Assembly: GCA_903857255.1 (NCBI GenBank)
Contig: CAIODY010000134.1
Location: 1-48,042, forward strand
Direction of reading: 5' to 3'
Source of the DNA: an uncultured bacterium
GTDB taxonomy: Bacteria > Bacteroidota > Bacteroidia > Chitinophagales > CAIODY01
DNA length: 48,042 bases
The notes under the pieces were generated by a model. The model was not told where the DNA came from. It searched no databases and saw only the letters and a program-made list of their open reading frames with translations. Both the position numbers and the translations under genes were made by a program. Positions 7,654 to 14,901 of this stretch are shown here, in pieces (the stretch's first letter is position 1; each line of letters starts with the position of its first letter).

Positions 7654-8895
7654 ATGTTTTTTTCTCCTCAACATTGTTGCAACAAAATTTTACAACCATG
7701 GGAAAATTTCACAGCACACAGCACACAGCACACAGCACACAGCACACAGCACACAGCACACAGCACACAGCACACAGCACACAGCACACTAAATTTTAAA
7801 CCAAGCAAGTTAACTGTCATAATAGTAGCTATGCTTTTTTTCAATGCCTTTGTTTTTAAAGCGCAAGCACAACAACAAACTGCTGATAGTGCTTTGGTAG
7901 TAACGGATACCTCGGTGAGTACTGTTAATAATGTGGTAGTAACCGATAGCAGCGGCAATACTACCCTATTTGCTGGTGGTGAGCAAAGCGGCTTTAGTGG
8001 CATGGTAGGGGTAGGTACCAGTACACCTGCTGTAAAATTGCATGTATATGATGACAACAAAGCCAACTTTCGTCTTAGCCAACGGATGAATAATAGTAAT
8101 AGCAACAGGTGGGCTGCTGGTGTGCAACACAGCACACAAAGAATGACGAACCATAACAATGGCTTGACACAAGGCAATGGGCAACATTTATTTGGGCAAC
8201 AAATAATAAATAGCAATGGGCAGCCTATTGAAAACTTCAATATTGATTTTTTAGATTCGCCTACTGATGATGGCATATTTGCACCAGGAACTGTTCTTAT
8301 TTCTACTTCAACCAGCAGTAGTACCGCAGGTGGGTCATACACCTCGTCAGGCGCAATGGTTAATTCACTTAGTCAAGCACCACACGATAATTCAAATTGT
8401 GTGCTAACAGCACAAAACCCAGCTTTAGCCTATGCTACCACCAATTATGGATGGTATGTTCCCAACTGTACCAATAATACTTATTCGGGCAATATTATGG
8501 CAATGTATTTAGACCCCGATGTGTTTGCTTTAAATGTTAGAACTGTAATTAATGGTGAGTTTGTGGTAAACGATAACAATGGCAATGAATTGCTCAAATT
8601 GCACCAAGCCGACCAAACCCTTTACGCCCGTGAAATAAAAGTGCAAGCCACTCCTTTCCCTGCTGATTTTGTTTTTGAAAAAGATTATAAACTAATGGGC
8701 TTGCATGAGTTAGAAAACTATGTAAATGCCAACCACCACTTGCCCGAAATACCTTCGGCTGATGAACAAAAGAAAGACGGTGTGAATGTAGCCGATATGC
8801 AAAACAAACTACTGCAAAAAATTGAAGAACTAACTTTGATTGTGATTGAGCAAAACAAACGCATTGACGAGTTGGAAAAACAAGCCAAGCATTAA
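7654..8895 (+). CDS. Surface/adhesin-like protein with heptad-repeat leader and C-terminal coiled coil
   Basis: The frame is open from a GTG at 7648 and an ATG at 7654 to 8895. Residues encoded by an 11-copy ACAGCAC repeat (TAHSTQH pattern) precede a signal-peptide-like stretch LTVIIVAMLFFNAFVFKAQA. The mature part is Asn/Ser/Thr-rich. The C-terminus (FEKDYKLMGLHELENYV, HLPEIPSADE, then a Leu/Glu/Lys coiled coil with QNKRIDELEKQ) is a common ending in Bacteroidota tail-fibre-like surface proteins. The true start is uncertain: no ATG lies between the repeat and residue M of AMLFF (7831). The 7-bp unit means that copy-number change would shift the frame. A fragment of a paralogue lies at 10507-10557. 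Confidence 0.75.
   Translation: MFFSPQHCCNKILQPWENFTAHSTQHTAHSTQHTAHSTQHTAHSTLNFKPSKLTVIIVAMLFFNAFVFKAQAQQQTADSALVVTDTSVSTVNNVVVTDSSGNTTLFAGGEQSGFSGMVGVGTSTPAVKLHVYDDNKANFRLSQRMNNSNSNRWAAGVQHSTQRMTNHNNGLTQGNGQHLFGQQIINSNGQPIENFNIDFLDSPTDDGIFAPGTVLISTSTSSSTAGGSYTSSGAMVNSLSQAPHDNSNCVLTAQNPALAYATTNYGWYVPNCTNNTYSGNIMAMYLDPDVFALNVRTVINGEFVVNDNNGNELLKLHQADQTLYAREIKVQATPFPADFVFEKDYKLMGLHELENYVNANHHLPEIPSADEQKKDGVNVADMQNKLLQKIEELTLIVIEQNKRIDELEKQAKH
7711..7787 (+). repeat. Heptanucleotide tandem repeat, (ACAGCAC)x11
   Basis: Eleven perfect head-to-tail copies of ACAGCAC. They sit just before the signal-peptide coding region of the 7654-8895 gene. Seven is not divisible by three, so slipped-strand gain or loss of one unit would switch the upstream reading frame joined to the signal peptide. 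Confidence 0.95.
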
Positions 8896-8912
8896 ACTTT
8901 GAACTTATCAAC

Positions 8913-9572
8913 ATGAAAAATATTTACATTCTACTCCTGCTTATTTCGGGTAATGTTTTTGCACAAACGGATAGTTTGCAAACTAAACACAACAGTTTAA
9001 AAAACAGATTTTATCTGTCAATAGCTATTGGCGCAACAAGAATTAATGCACCAAATAGATCAACAGAAATCCATTCACATCTTCTTGCTCATCCATGTTG
9101 CTTATCAATTGGCTGGCAAATAAGTAAAGCAAAATTTTTACTCCAAAACCAGTTGAATTTAAAATTTGTATCAGCAAAATTAAATTATCAATACTATCAA
9201 ATTCATGATAATCCGCACTGGGAAGGTTATATTAATGTTACAGAAGATTTTTTTCTCTACACTTTTAATTACTCATTATTAGGTGGATACAAAATCAAAA
9301 GAATATCTTTTTTAACTGGCTTTGAAATTGGAAAAATATTAAACGGAAGTATGATTCCAACATTTGGAACTTATCACGATGTTAGTTATTACAAGTTTAA
9401 TGGTAATGAATTTGGAATTTTATTTAATGCAGGATATGGTATTGGTAAAAGGGTAGTAATAAATTTAAATTATAGCAAAATGTACATCTCGAAAAATGAT
9501 GTACGTACCGCTGCAGGAAAAAATTATAATTTCAATACTTATTCAGTAGGTGCGACTTTTTTTATTAAATAA
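8913..9572 (+). CDS. Outer-membrane beta-barrel protein, hypothetical
   Basis: 219 residues with signal peptide MKNIYILLLLISGNVFAQ. The rest alternates hydrophobic and polar residues with many aromatic residues, ends in an aromatic strand (FNTYSVGATFFIK) and contains GIGKRVVINLNYSKM, all consistent with an 8-strand outer-membrane barrel of the broad PorT-like type. The C-terminal Phe region fits the barrel signature. It starts 17 bp after the adhesin-like gene and is probably co-transcribed with it. The specific role is unknown. Confidence 0.7.
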   Translation: MKNIYILLLLISGNVFAQTDSLQTKHNSLKNRFYLSIAIGATRINAPNRSTEIHSHLLAHPCCLSIGWQISKAKFLLQNQLNLKFVSAKLNYQYYQIHDNPHWEGYINVTEDFFLYTFNYSLLGGYKIKRISFLTGFEIGKILNGSMIPTFGTYHDVSYYKFNGNEFGILFNAGYGIGKRVVINLNYSKMYISKNDVRTAAGKNYNFNTYSVGATFFIK

Positions 9573-9583
9573 TTTGTATACAA

Positions 9584-9817
9584 ATGAAGAAATACTTACT
9601 TTTTTTCGTGTCACTACATTGGTGCAGCAGTGTATTCTCTCAATCAAATATCTATCCACTCAAAGAAAACTATGATGAAATTTATAATAATTATGCGCCT
9701 GCTAATATAAATTACACTGACCATGAAAAAACAGGCAATCAACTGTCTTGGGTATTGATGAGCTTAATCAGAATGTACGAGGCTACAAATGACAAACCCC
9801 TGCTGGCGCAAGTCTGA
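9584..9817 (+). pseudogene. N-terminal fragment of a helical-toroid secreted protein
   Basis: 77 residues with a signal peptide (MKKYLLFFVSLHWCSSVFSQ) followed by YDEIYNNYAPANIN and GNQLSWVLMSLIRMYEATND. This aligns with the start of the 11261-13315 protein (GNSISWDMQQLLNLYETTHD). The reading frame ends within the left inverted repeat of the transposase element (9797 on), so the gene was truncated at the element boundary. The rest of the gene is not found on the far side, so DNA was deleted or the fragment was captured. Confidence 0.8.
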
Positions 9818-10506
9818 AGCGTAGGAAAAGAGCGTAGCCGACTTGTGCCTGTAATAACAAGCCAAACTATAAACCATGAGTAGAAAATATAAATTTCAAA
9901 ACCCCGAAGGGCTATATTTTATAACCTTTGCCACAGTGTGGTGGGTAGATGTGTTTTCGAGAATGGAATACAAAGATATGCTGATAAAGAGTTTTGAATA
10001 TTGTCAAAAAAATAAAGGGTTAGAATTGTTTGCATGGTGCATCATGACCAATCATGTGCATTTAATAGCCCGAGCCGAAGAAGGATTTTTATTGCAAAAT
10101 ATTTTACGGGATATGAAAAAACATACCAGCTTGCAAATCATAGAAGCTATTGAAACCAATCCACAAGAAAGCCGAAAAGAATGGTTGATGAAAATTTTTA
10201 GGCATCATGGAAAAAACAATAGCAACAACACTACCTATCAATTTTGGCAACAAGATAATCACCCGATAGAATTGTGGAGTGTGGCAGTGATAGAAGAAAA
10301 GCTGGAATACATTCATCAAAACCCTGTAAAAGCAGGTTGGGTAGCCGAACCACAGCATTATTTGTATAGCAGCGCAAAAGATTATGCAGGAAAAAATGGA
10401 CTTCTAAAAATTAAAATGTTATGGTAATGAAAAATAGTTTTGAAAAAATAGCAAGGCACAAGTCGGCTTCGCTCAAATGCTCTGCTTCAGAATGCGCCAG
10501 CAGGGG
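9797..10506 (+). mobile_element. REP-type element with REP-associated tyrosine transposase (RAYT)
   Basis: A 710-bp unit bounded by imperfect inverted repeats of about 53 bp: left 9797-9850 starts CCCCTGCTGGCGCA, and right 10454-10506 ends TGCGCCAGCAGGGG. GCCGACTTGTGCCT is the inner end of the left arm and its reverse complement AGGCACAAGTCGGC is the inner end of the right arm. It contains one gene, a Y1-type transposase. The arms resemble REP palindromes associated with such transposases. It joins a truncated toroid gene on the left with the tail of an adhesin-like gene on the right. Confidence 0.85.
9876..10427 (+). CDS. REP-associated tyrosine transposase (Y1_Tnp family)
   Basis: 183 residues. 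It has the RAYT start (SRKYKFQNPEGLYFITFATV), the HUH metal-binding motif in MTNHVHLIA (His60 and His62), and a likely catalytic tyrosine Tyr145 in YIHQNPVKAGWV, which is the family signature. Length and motif order are normal, so the enzyme is probably intact. Such proteins cleave and rejoin single-stranded REP palindromes. It lies inside inverted repeats at 9797-9850 and 10454-10506, which are its probable substrates. Confidence 0.93.
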   Translation: MSRKYKFQNPEGLYFITFATVWWVDVFSRMEYKDMLIKSFEYCQKNKGLELFAWCIMTNHVHLIARAEEGFLLQNILRDMKKHTSLQIIEAIETNPQESRKEWLMKIFRHHGKNNSNNTTYQFWQQDNHPIELWSVAVIEEKLEYIHQNPVKAGWVAEPQHYLYSSAKDYAGKNGLLKIKMLW

Positions 10507-10557
10507 ATTGAGCAAAACAAACGCATTGACGAGTTGGAAAAACAAAGTAAGCATTAA
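10507..10557 (+). pseudogene. C-terminal fragment of adhesin-like gene
   Basis: These 51 bases encode IEQNKRIDELEKQSKH and a stop. They match the last 17 codons of the gene ending at 8895; 39 consecutive bases are identical, then a few mismatches. The match starts immediately after the right end of the RAYT element. This is either a relic of a second copy of that gene or a fragment moved with the element. Confidence 0.88.
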
Positions 10558-10605
10558 ACCAATTACTGCCTTTTTATTCTTTAATTTTACTACAAATAGT
10601 TTGTT

Positions 10606-11247
10606 ATGAAAAAGAGTTCTTTTTTTTTACTGCTTCTGGTTCCATCCATATTGTTTATTAGATGCTACAAATATAAAAACACCACCCTTGACTTTACATT
10701 TACCGATGCCAATAACAACCAACCAATACAAGATTTGGAAATTTATCTACAAGAGTTTGACTTGAGCAGTACAGGCAATGTTTCTAACAAGGTAACTATT
10801 GCTTCCTATAAAACCGATGCATTGGGTAGATTATATACAAAAGCAAGGGGCTTAAAACCAAAGAAAAGCTATGCCATTGAATGGCAAAAGCCAAGTGAAT
10901 GTTACGAGGCATCAGGATATGCCATTAATGTAGATAAACAAAATTCGTATGAAAGGACTTTGATTGCAGGGGGGATATTTATGCTATATGTAAAAAATTC
11001 ATTGCCATTTAATTCTAATGACTCAATAATTGTGGATGAATCGAATACACGAGAAGTTAATATTAATACTTTTAAGTATGGTGCCAATGTAGGAGTGGGT
11101 GTTAATTACAGCTACATTGTAGACAATCAAGGGAAGAAAAAATGGTATATACACTGGAGAGTAGTTAAAAATAATATCTCATCCGTTTATCTGGATTCAA
11201 TCACTACACTTACTTGTGACACCACTCGATTTCATATTAATTACTAA
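10606..11247 (+). CDS. Putative lipoprotein, unknown function
   Basis: 213 residues. The N-terminus MKKSSFFLLLLVPSILFIRC looks like a lipoprotein signal ending at Cys20, although Arg just before the Cys is not canonical. The following TTLDFTFTDANNNQPIQDLEIYL resembles the start of a carboxypeptidase-regulatory-like beta-sandwich seen in Bacteroidota surface lipoproteins. No catalytic motif is visible. It lies 13 bp upstream of the T9SS protein at 11261 and probably shares its transcript. I do not recognise a family for the remainder. Confidence 0.6.
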   Translation: MKKSSFFLLLLVPSILFIRCYKYKNTTLDFTFTDANNNQPIQDLEIYLQEFDLSSTGNVSNKVTIASYKTDALGRLYTKARGLKPKKSYAIEWQKPSECYEASGYAINVDKQNSYERTLIAGGIFMLYVKNSLPFNSNDSIIVDESNTREVNINTFKYGANVGVGVNYSYIVDNQGKKKWYIHWRVVKNNISSVYLDSITTLTCDTTRFHINY

Positions 11248-11260
11248 AAACAAAAATAGC

Positions 11261-13315
11261 ATGAAAAAAGCAGTTACGTTATTGATGATGTTAGTTATTT
11301 TTATTAAAAGCAATGATGCACAAGTGAATACATCAAACAACAAGGAGTATTTTGATTTTTTGTATCGCTATAATTTTAATCAGCAAAATTTAAGTTCAAC
11401 TGACCCCAGATACTATGGCAATAGCATCTCATGGGATATGCAGCAACTACTCAATTTGTATGAAACTACCCATGATAAAGCCTATCTGGTGCAGTTTGTT
11501 CATTTATCCTCCATTGCAATTTTAAATAGATTTGATGTGCAAAATAGTTTTGCATCTCAATGGCATCCTATGTGGACTTTAATAGGCGACCCAGGCGGCG
11601 AAAGCACTTATTTCAATATGCTTCTTACTGTGCCCATGGCTAAGTTTGTTTATCTGATTAAAAACGATAATACGCTCCTCAACGTGATTATACCATTTAA
11701 TCTACAAAAAGGGGATTTAATTTTTGATAATTTTCAGAAGCTTTTAACTAAAGGATATACTTCAATTCATTCGTTATCCACCTACGGTGATTATGCCGAT
11801 TGGTTAGGATTCAGAGTAGAAGAAACGATGAATTATTTATACACCAATTATTGGGATGATAGTTATGGGTTTAAAAAATTTCAAACAGATAATGTTCCTG
11901 CTGAAATAAACATGCAATCGTTAATGGGGTGTTTGTTTTTATATATGTACAAAGTGAATCATGCATTTGGTCCTATGGCTTTATCGCATAGTTTTTTACA
12001 AAGCAAAGTACAGATTTTGGCGAATTTGTATTTGGGAGATTTCTATAACCTTGACCATTGCGATATTTTTAATTGGGAAGCTTATGTGATTGATAATGTT
12101 TTCATGAGTGGAAATAATAATTCGTTTGTATGGAATCATTTTGGATGGAAAAAACTTACTTGCCCGATGAGTAGCGTTTTAAAAGAAGATGTATCGCACG
12201 GGGCAATGGATTTATTGTTTCCAATAGTGGATTATGAATTAGGGCAAGAGTTTTTTACAAACACTACATTTTTTAATAAACTTCATAACACTTTTACGGA
12301 AAATATTTGGGTGAGCCCGTATAAATTTTATAATAGTGTGTATGGCACAGATAATGGTATCGACCCTGGTCAGTCAGCTACAAATGTCTGTAACAATGCT
12401 AATTATGCTGGAAACTGGGCATTGAATTATTTCTGGCAAGAAATTTTAGATTGGATGCCACTATATCAGTTTGATAATGGTTCTAATCAAGTATATGATG
12501 ATTTGATGCTGCATGCCTATAATCTAAAAAATCAAAATTTTACTTCCTGTACAGATTGTAATTGCAGAAATGTAAGTTATTTGGGTGGTCAAGGCTTATT
12601 AGGTCTATCTGAAGTGATAAAAGCCCAATGGGATAAAGAATGTGTCAACTTATCACTTTATAACCGTGATGTGGTGTATGACCAAGATTTTACAGTGAAA
12701 AATAATTTAACTATCGAGCCACAGAGTAGTTCATCTTTAAATACAACTCAATCTTTTGCTGACCCTATTATCTCAACCCCTGATTTTATTATTGAAAGTG
12801 GTGTAACCAGTAAATTTACATCGGGTGAAGTCATTACATTAAAACCCGGCTTCCATGCCAAAGCTGGCAGCACTGTTGATATGAAAATTAATATCAGTGC
12901 TTGTACCGATGGGCATAGGGTTGCCAATCATTCAGCCCCCAATCCGGTTTATTCACATAATCAATTACAAAATGCAAATAATCTTGTCAGCTTTAAACCT
13001 AATAAAACCTTTTCAGGTTCTCAGATGAATAATGATATACAAACTACTCTGCTACTCAATGGCGAAATGAAATTGTTTCCCAACCCATTCACCCAAAGCA
13101 GCACCTTACAAATCAACCTCACCCAAGCCACCAATGCATCAATTTTGATGTATAATACCATGGGGCAAATGGTACAAATTATTCAAGCCATGCAACCCAT
13201 TGAAGCTGGTAATCGTCAATATAGTATCAACCGCAACAATTTAACCGCAGGTGTTTATCTGCTCGAAATAAAAACTGATAACGAAACAGTGCATAAGCAG
13301 ATGGTGATACAATAA
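11261..13315 (+). CDS. Secreted helical-toroid-like protein with coathanger and T9SS type A domains
   Basis: The ATG at 11261 gives a clean signal peptide (MKKAVTLLMMLVIFIKSNDAQ); a GTG at 11216 would add an unlikely leader. Residues ~25-430 form a mostly helical domain with DVSHGAMDLLFPIV, YGTDNGIDPGQ and NWALNYFWQEILDW, reminiscent of (alpha/alpha) toroid carbohydrate-active proteins. Next comes a stretch with ITLKPGFHAKAGS, typical of the '3-coathanger stack' module next to T9SS tails. The last ~75 residues are a type A sorting domain (LFPNPFTQSS, AGVYLLEIKTDN, basic end). The helical region is related to the 46248-47447 protein and the 9584 fragment. Substrate is unknown. Confidence 0.82.
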   Translation: MKKAVTLLMMLVIFIKSNDAQVNTSNNKEYFDFLYRYNFNQQNLSSTDPRYYGNSISWDMQQLLNLYETTHDKAYLVQFVHLSSIAILNRFDVQNSFASQWHPMWTLIGDPGGESTYFNMLLTVPMAKFVYLIKNDNTLLNVIIPFNLQKGDLIFDNFQKLLTKGYTSIHSLSTYGDYADWLGFRVEETMNYLYTNYWDDSYGFKKFQTDNVPAEINMQSLMGCLFLYMYKVNHAFGPMALSHSFLQSKVQILANLYLGDFYNLDHCDIFNWEAYVIDNVFMSGNNNSFVWNHFGWKKLTCPMSSVLKEDVSHGAMDLLFPIVDYELGQEFFTNTTFFNKLHNTFTENIWVSPYKFYNSVYGTDNGIDPGQSATNVCNNANYAGNWALNYFWQEILDWMPLYQFDNGSNQVYDDLMLHAYNLKNQNFTSCTDCNCRNVSYLGGQGLLGLSEVIKAQWDKECVNLSLYNRDVVYDQDFTVKNNLTIEPQSSSSLNTTQSFADPIISTPDFIIESGVTSKFTSGEVITLKPGFHAKAGSTVDMKINISACTDGHRVANHSAPNPVYSHNQLQNANNLVSFKPNKTFSGSQMNNDIQTTLLLNGEMKLFPNPFTQSSTLQINLTQATNASILMYNTMGQMVQIIQAMQPIEAGNRQYSINRNNLTAGVYLLEIKTDNETVHKQMVIQ

Positions 13316-13381
13316 TGAGGGGATGAGGAAATTAGCCGATGAGATGATTAGATGATGGAATACAAAAGGTAGGTTGTATTG

Positions 13382-13415
13382 CTCCCTCTCCTTCGGAGAG
13401 GGCTGGGGTGAGGTC
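13382..13415 (+). repeat. Dispersed Bacteroidota palindrome (CCCTCTC...GAGAGGG type)
   Basis: CCCTCTCC and GGAGAGGG form a hairpin followed by CTGGGGTGAGGTC. The same element occurs inside purH at 17548-17580 with a few substitutions. It is known as a recurrent sequence in Bacteroidota intergenic DNA and, when translated, as GEG.GEV-type inserts. Confidence 0.8.
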
Positions 13416-13433
13416 AAGAAAACCAAGCAATGG

Positions 13434-13685
13434 AATAGTCAGCAAGGAATCGAGTCCGGAATGTTTTCCGAATACAATAGTCAACAGAGAATCGAGTACA
13501 GAATGTTTTCCGAATACAATAGTCAACAGGGAATTGAGCTCAGAATGTATTCCGAATACAATAGTCAACAGAGAATTGAGCTCAGAATGTATTCCGAGTG
13601 CAATAGTCAACAGCAGATTGAGTGCGGAATGTTTTCCGAATGCAATAGTCAACAGAGAATCGAGTGCAGAATGTTTTCCGAATAT
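13434..13685. repeat. 42-bp tandem array, six copies
   Basis: Six contiguous 42-bp units begin AATAGTCA and contain GAATGT.TTCCGA; copies differ at a few positions each. A decayed seventh follows (AATAATTA). Open frames run through on both strands because the period is divisible by three: minus-strand units read F/L-G-x-H-S-x-L-N/D-S-L-L-T-I-V. I see no start signal or domain and treat it as non-coding repeat DNA until shown otherwise. The remaining parts of 13316-13780 hold the dispersed palindrome (13382-13415) and AT-rich sequence. Confidence 0.9.
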
Positions 13686-13780
13686 AATAATTAAATAACT
13701 ATGGCATTATTTCAAAAAAAGGAATTGAAAAATTAGTTTACAACTATATAAATTCTATTAACTTTTAAAACAAAACAATC

Positions 13781-14734
13781 ATGAACGCAAAAACTTGGCA
13801 TTTTATCATCAACACTTTCGAGGTAGCCACCCGTGGCAATTACAAAGCAGCCGTAACTTTAAGCACCCATTTAGATGCAGCCCTCAATGCTGCCAAAGCC
13901 GATGCGGCTATTTTGGTGCTGTACAATTATTATCACCCCATCCACTTGGCTTATGTGGCGGCTTACAATGCTTGGCTGACGCAGGGCGGCACACAAAAAG
14001 GCAATACGCAATCCTTAACGGCTTTGTTGGATGGCTTAACCGCTAAAATCAATGCTTGGGATGCTCAAATTCAAGGCACTTATGCTAAAGGCACACCGGG
14101 TTATACGGCATTGTTCCCCAAAGGTCATACTCCATTTTTAAAAGGCGGACAAACAGAACGCATTGCTGCTGTGCATGCTTTAGATGCTGCCCTCATAGGC
14201 ATTGTGCCTTTGGCGGCTACTAAAACTGATGTAGATAATTATGCCATAGCTTTAGATGGAGCTAACACCACCCAAAAAGGTAGCAAAACCACCACTATCG
14301 GCGATAGCACAGCCGTAGAAGCCGAACGCATCTTGATGACCAATGGGCAAATGTATTGTTATGGCGGCTTGGTGCAAAAATATACTACGCAGTTAGATAA
14401 AATTGAACAGTTTTATGACATGGAAATTGTACGCAATGGCAGTCAGACTGATTTCACTGGGCATGTAGCCGCCACCGAACATAAAAACATAGCTAAGCGC
14501 ACCTTGGTTGAAACCCAAGTGATTAAAATCAAAAACATGGGCAATGGCAAATTGCAATTTTATTTAGCTACGCAAAAAAATGATGCCATCGGCGTTATTT
14601 ATATTGAAGTACCTCCTATGACTGAATTAAGCACCACTGCCAAGCTGATGGGCGATGTAACTACCCAGCATTTTATCAACGTATTTAATGTAGATGCCAG
14701 CCTAATAGGCGAATGGGAATTGATTTTGGAATAA
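13781..14734 (+). CDS. Hypothetical protein, unknown function
   Basis: 317 residues with no signal peptide or membrane segment, so probably cytoplasmic. The N-terminal half is alanine-rich and helical (STHLDAALNAAKADAAILVL, YHPIHLAYVAAYNAWL), resembling a four-helix bundle. The C-terminal half is mixed, with a beta-rich end. Base composition is slightly richer in G+C than neighbouring accessory genes. It stands alone between the 42-bp array and a strong terminator. I do not recognise the family. Confidence 0.75.
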   Translation: MNAKTWHFIINTFEVATRGNYKAAVTLSTHLDAALNAAKADAAILVLYNYYHPIHLAYVAAYNAWLTQGGTQKGNTQSLTALLDGLTAKINAWDAQIQGTYAKGTPGYTALFPKGHTPFLKGGQTERIAAVHALDAALIGIVPLAATKTDVDNYAIALDGANTTQKGSKTTTIGDSTAVEAERILMTNGQMYCYGGLVQKYTTQLDKIEQFYDMEIVRNGSQTDFTGHVAATEHKNIAKRTLVETQVIKIKNMGNGKLQFYLATQKNDAIGVIYIEVPPMTELSTTAKLMGDVTTQHFINVFNVDASLIGEWELILE

Positions 14735-14761
14735 GGCGATATTCAAATGGCTGATGATAAA

Positions 14762-14800
14762 AAATCCTGAAACCCAATTTAGCGTTTCAGGATTTTTTTA
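14762..14800 (+). terminator. Intrinsic terminator
   Basis: AAATCCTGAAAC (14762-14773) pairs with GTTTCAGGATTT (14784-14795), followed by a T run. It ends the 13781-14734 gene. The stem is nearly the same as at 23397-23434. Confidence 0.92.
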
Positions 14801-14871
14801 TGGTGAATTTTAAAATAGACAACGCCACTCAATTGTCTATTTAATATACCAAAGTCTAATTTCTTTTCGTT

Positions 14872-14879
14872 TAACTTTG
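14872..14879 (+). promoter_or_regulatory. Putative -7 element for the PBP1A gene
   Basis: TAACTTTG matches TAnnTTTG and lies 22 bases before the start codon at 14902. No clear -33 TTG at the preferred spacing. Confidence 0.5.
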
Positions 14880-14901
14880 CTCTTCTTTTAAAACGCATTC
14901 A

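Noticed and set aside
7668-8342. Long reverse-strand frame opposite the adhesin-like gene
   Set aside because: Cysteine-rich translation typical of antisense shadow; the plus strand has a signal peptide and a recognised C-terminal pattern.
10421-10609. Open frame downstream of the RAYT gene
   Set aside because: It runs across the right inverted repeat and the adhesin-tail fragment in a different frame from the recognised remnant; no start signal or domain.
11216-11260. GTG start for the T9SS protein at 11216
   Set aside because: It would put 15 residues before a complete signal peptide and overlap the preceding gene; ATG 11261 is better.
13434-13685. CRISPR array
   Set aside because: Units are contiguous with no unique spacers, and no cas genes are nearby. 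The same holds for the other periodic arrays.
13374-13694. Open frames through the 42-bp array on both strands
   Set aside because: They follow from a period divisible by three; no signal, promoter or domain supports translation. Kept as a repeat with the coding possibility noted.
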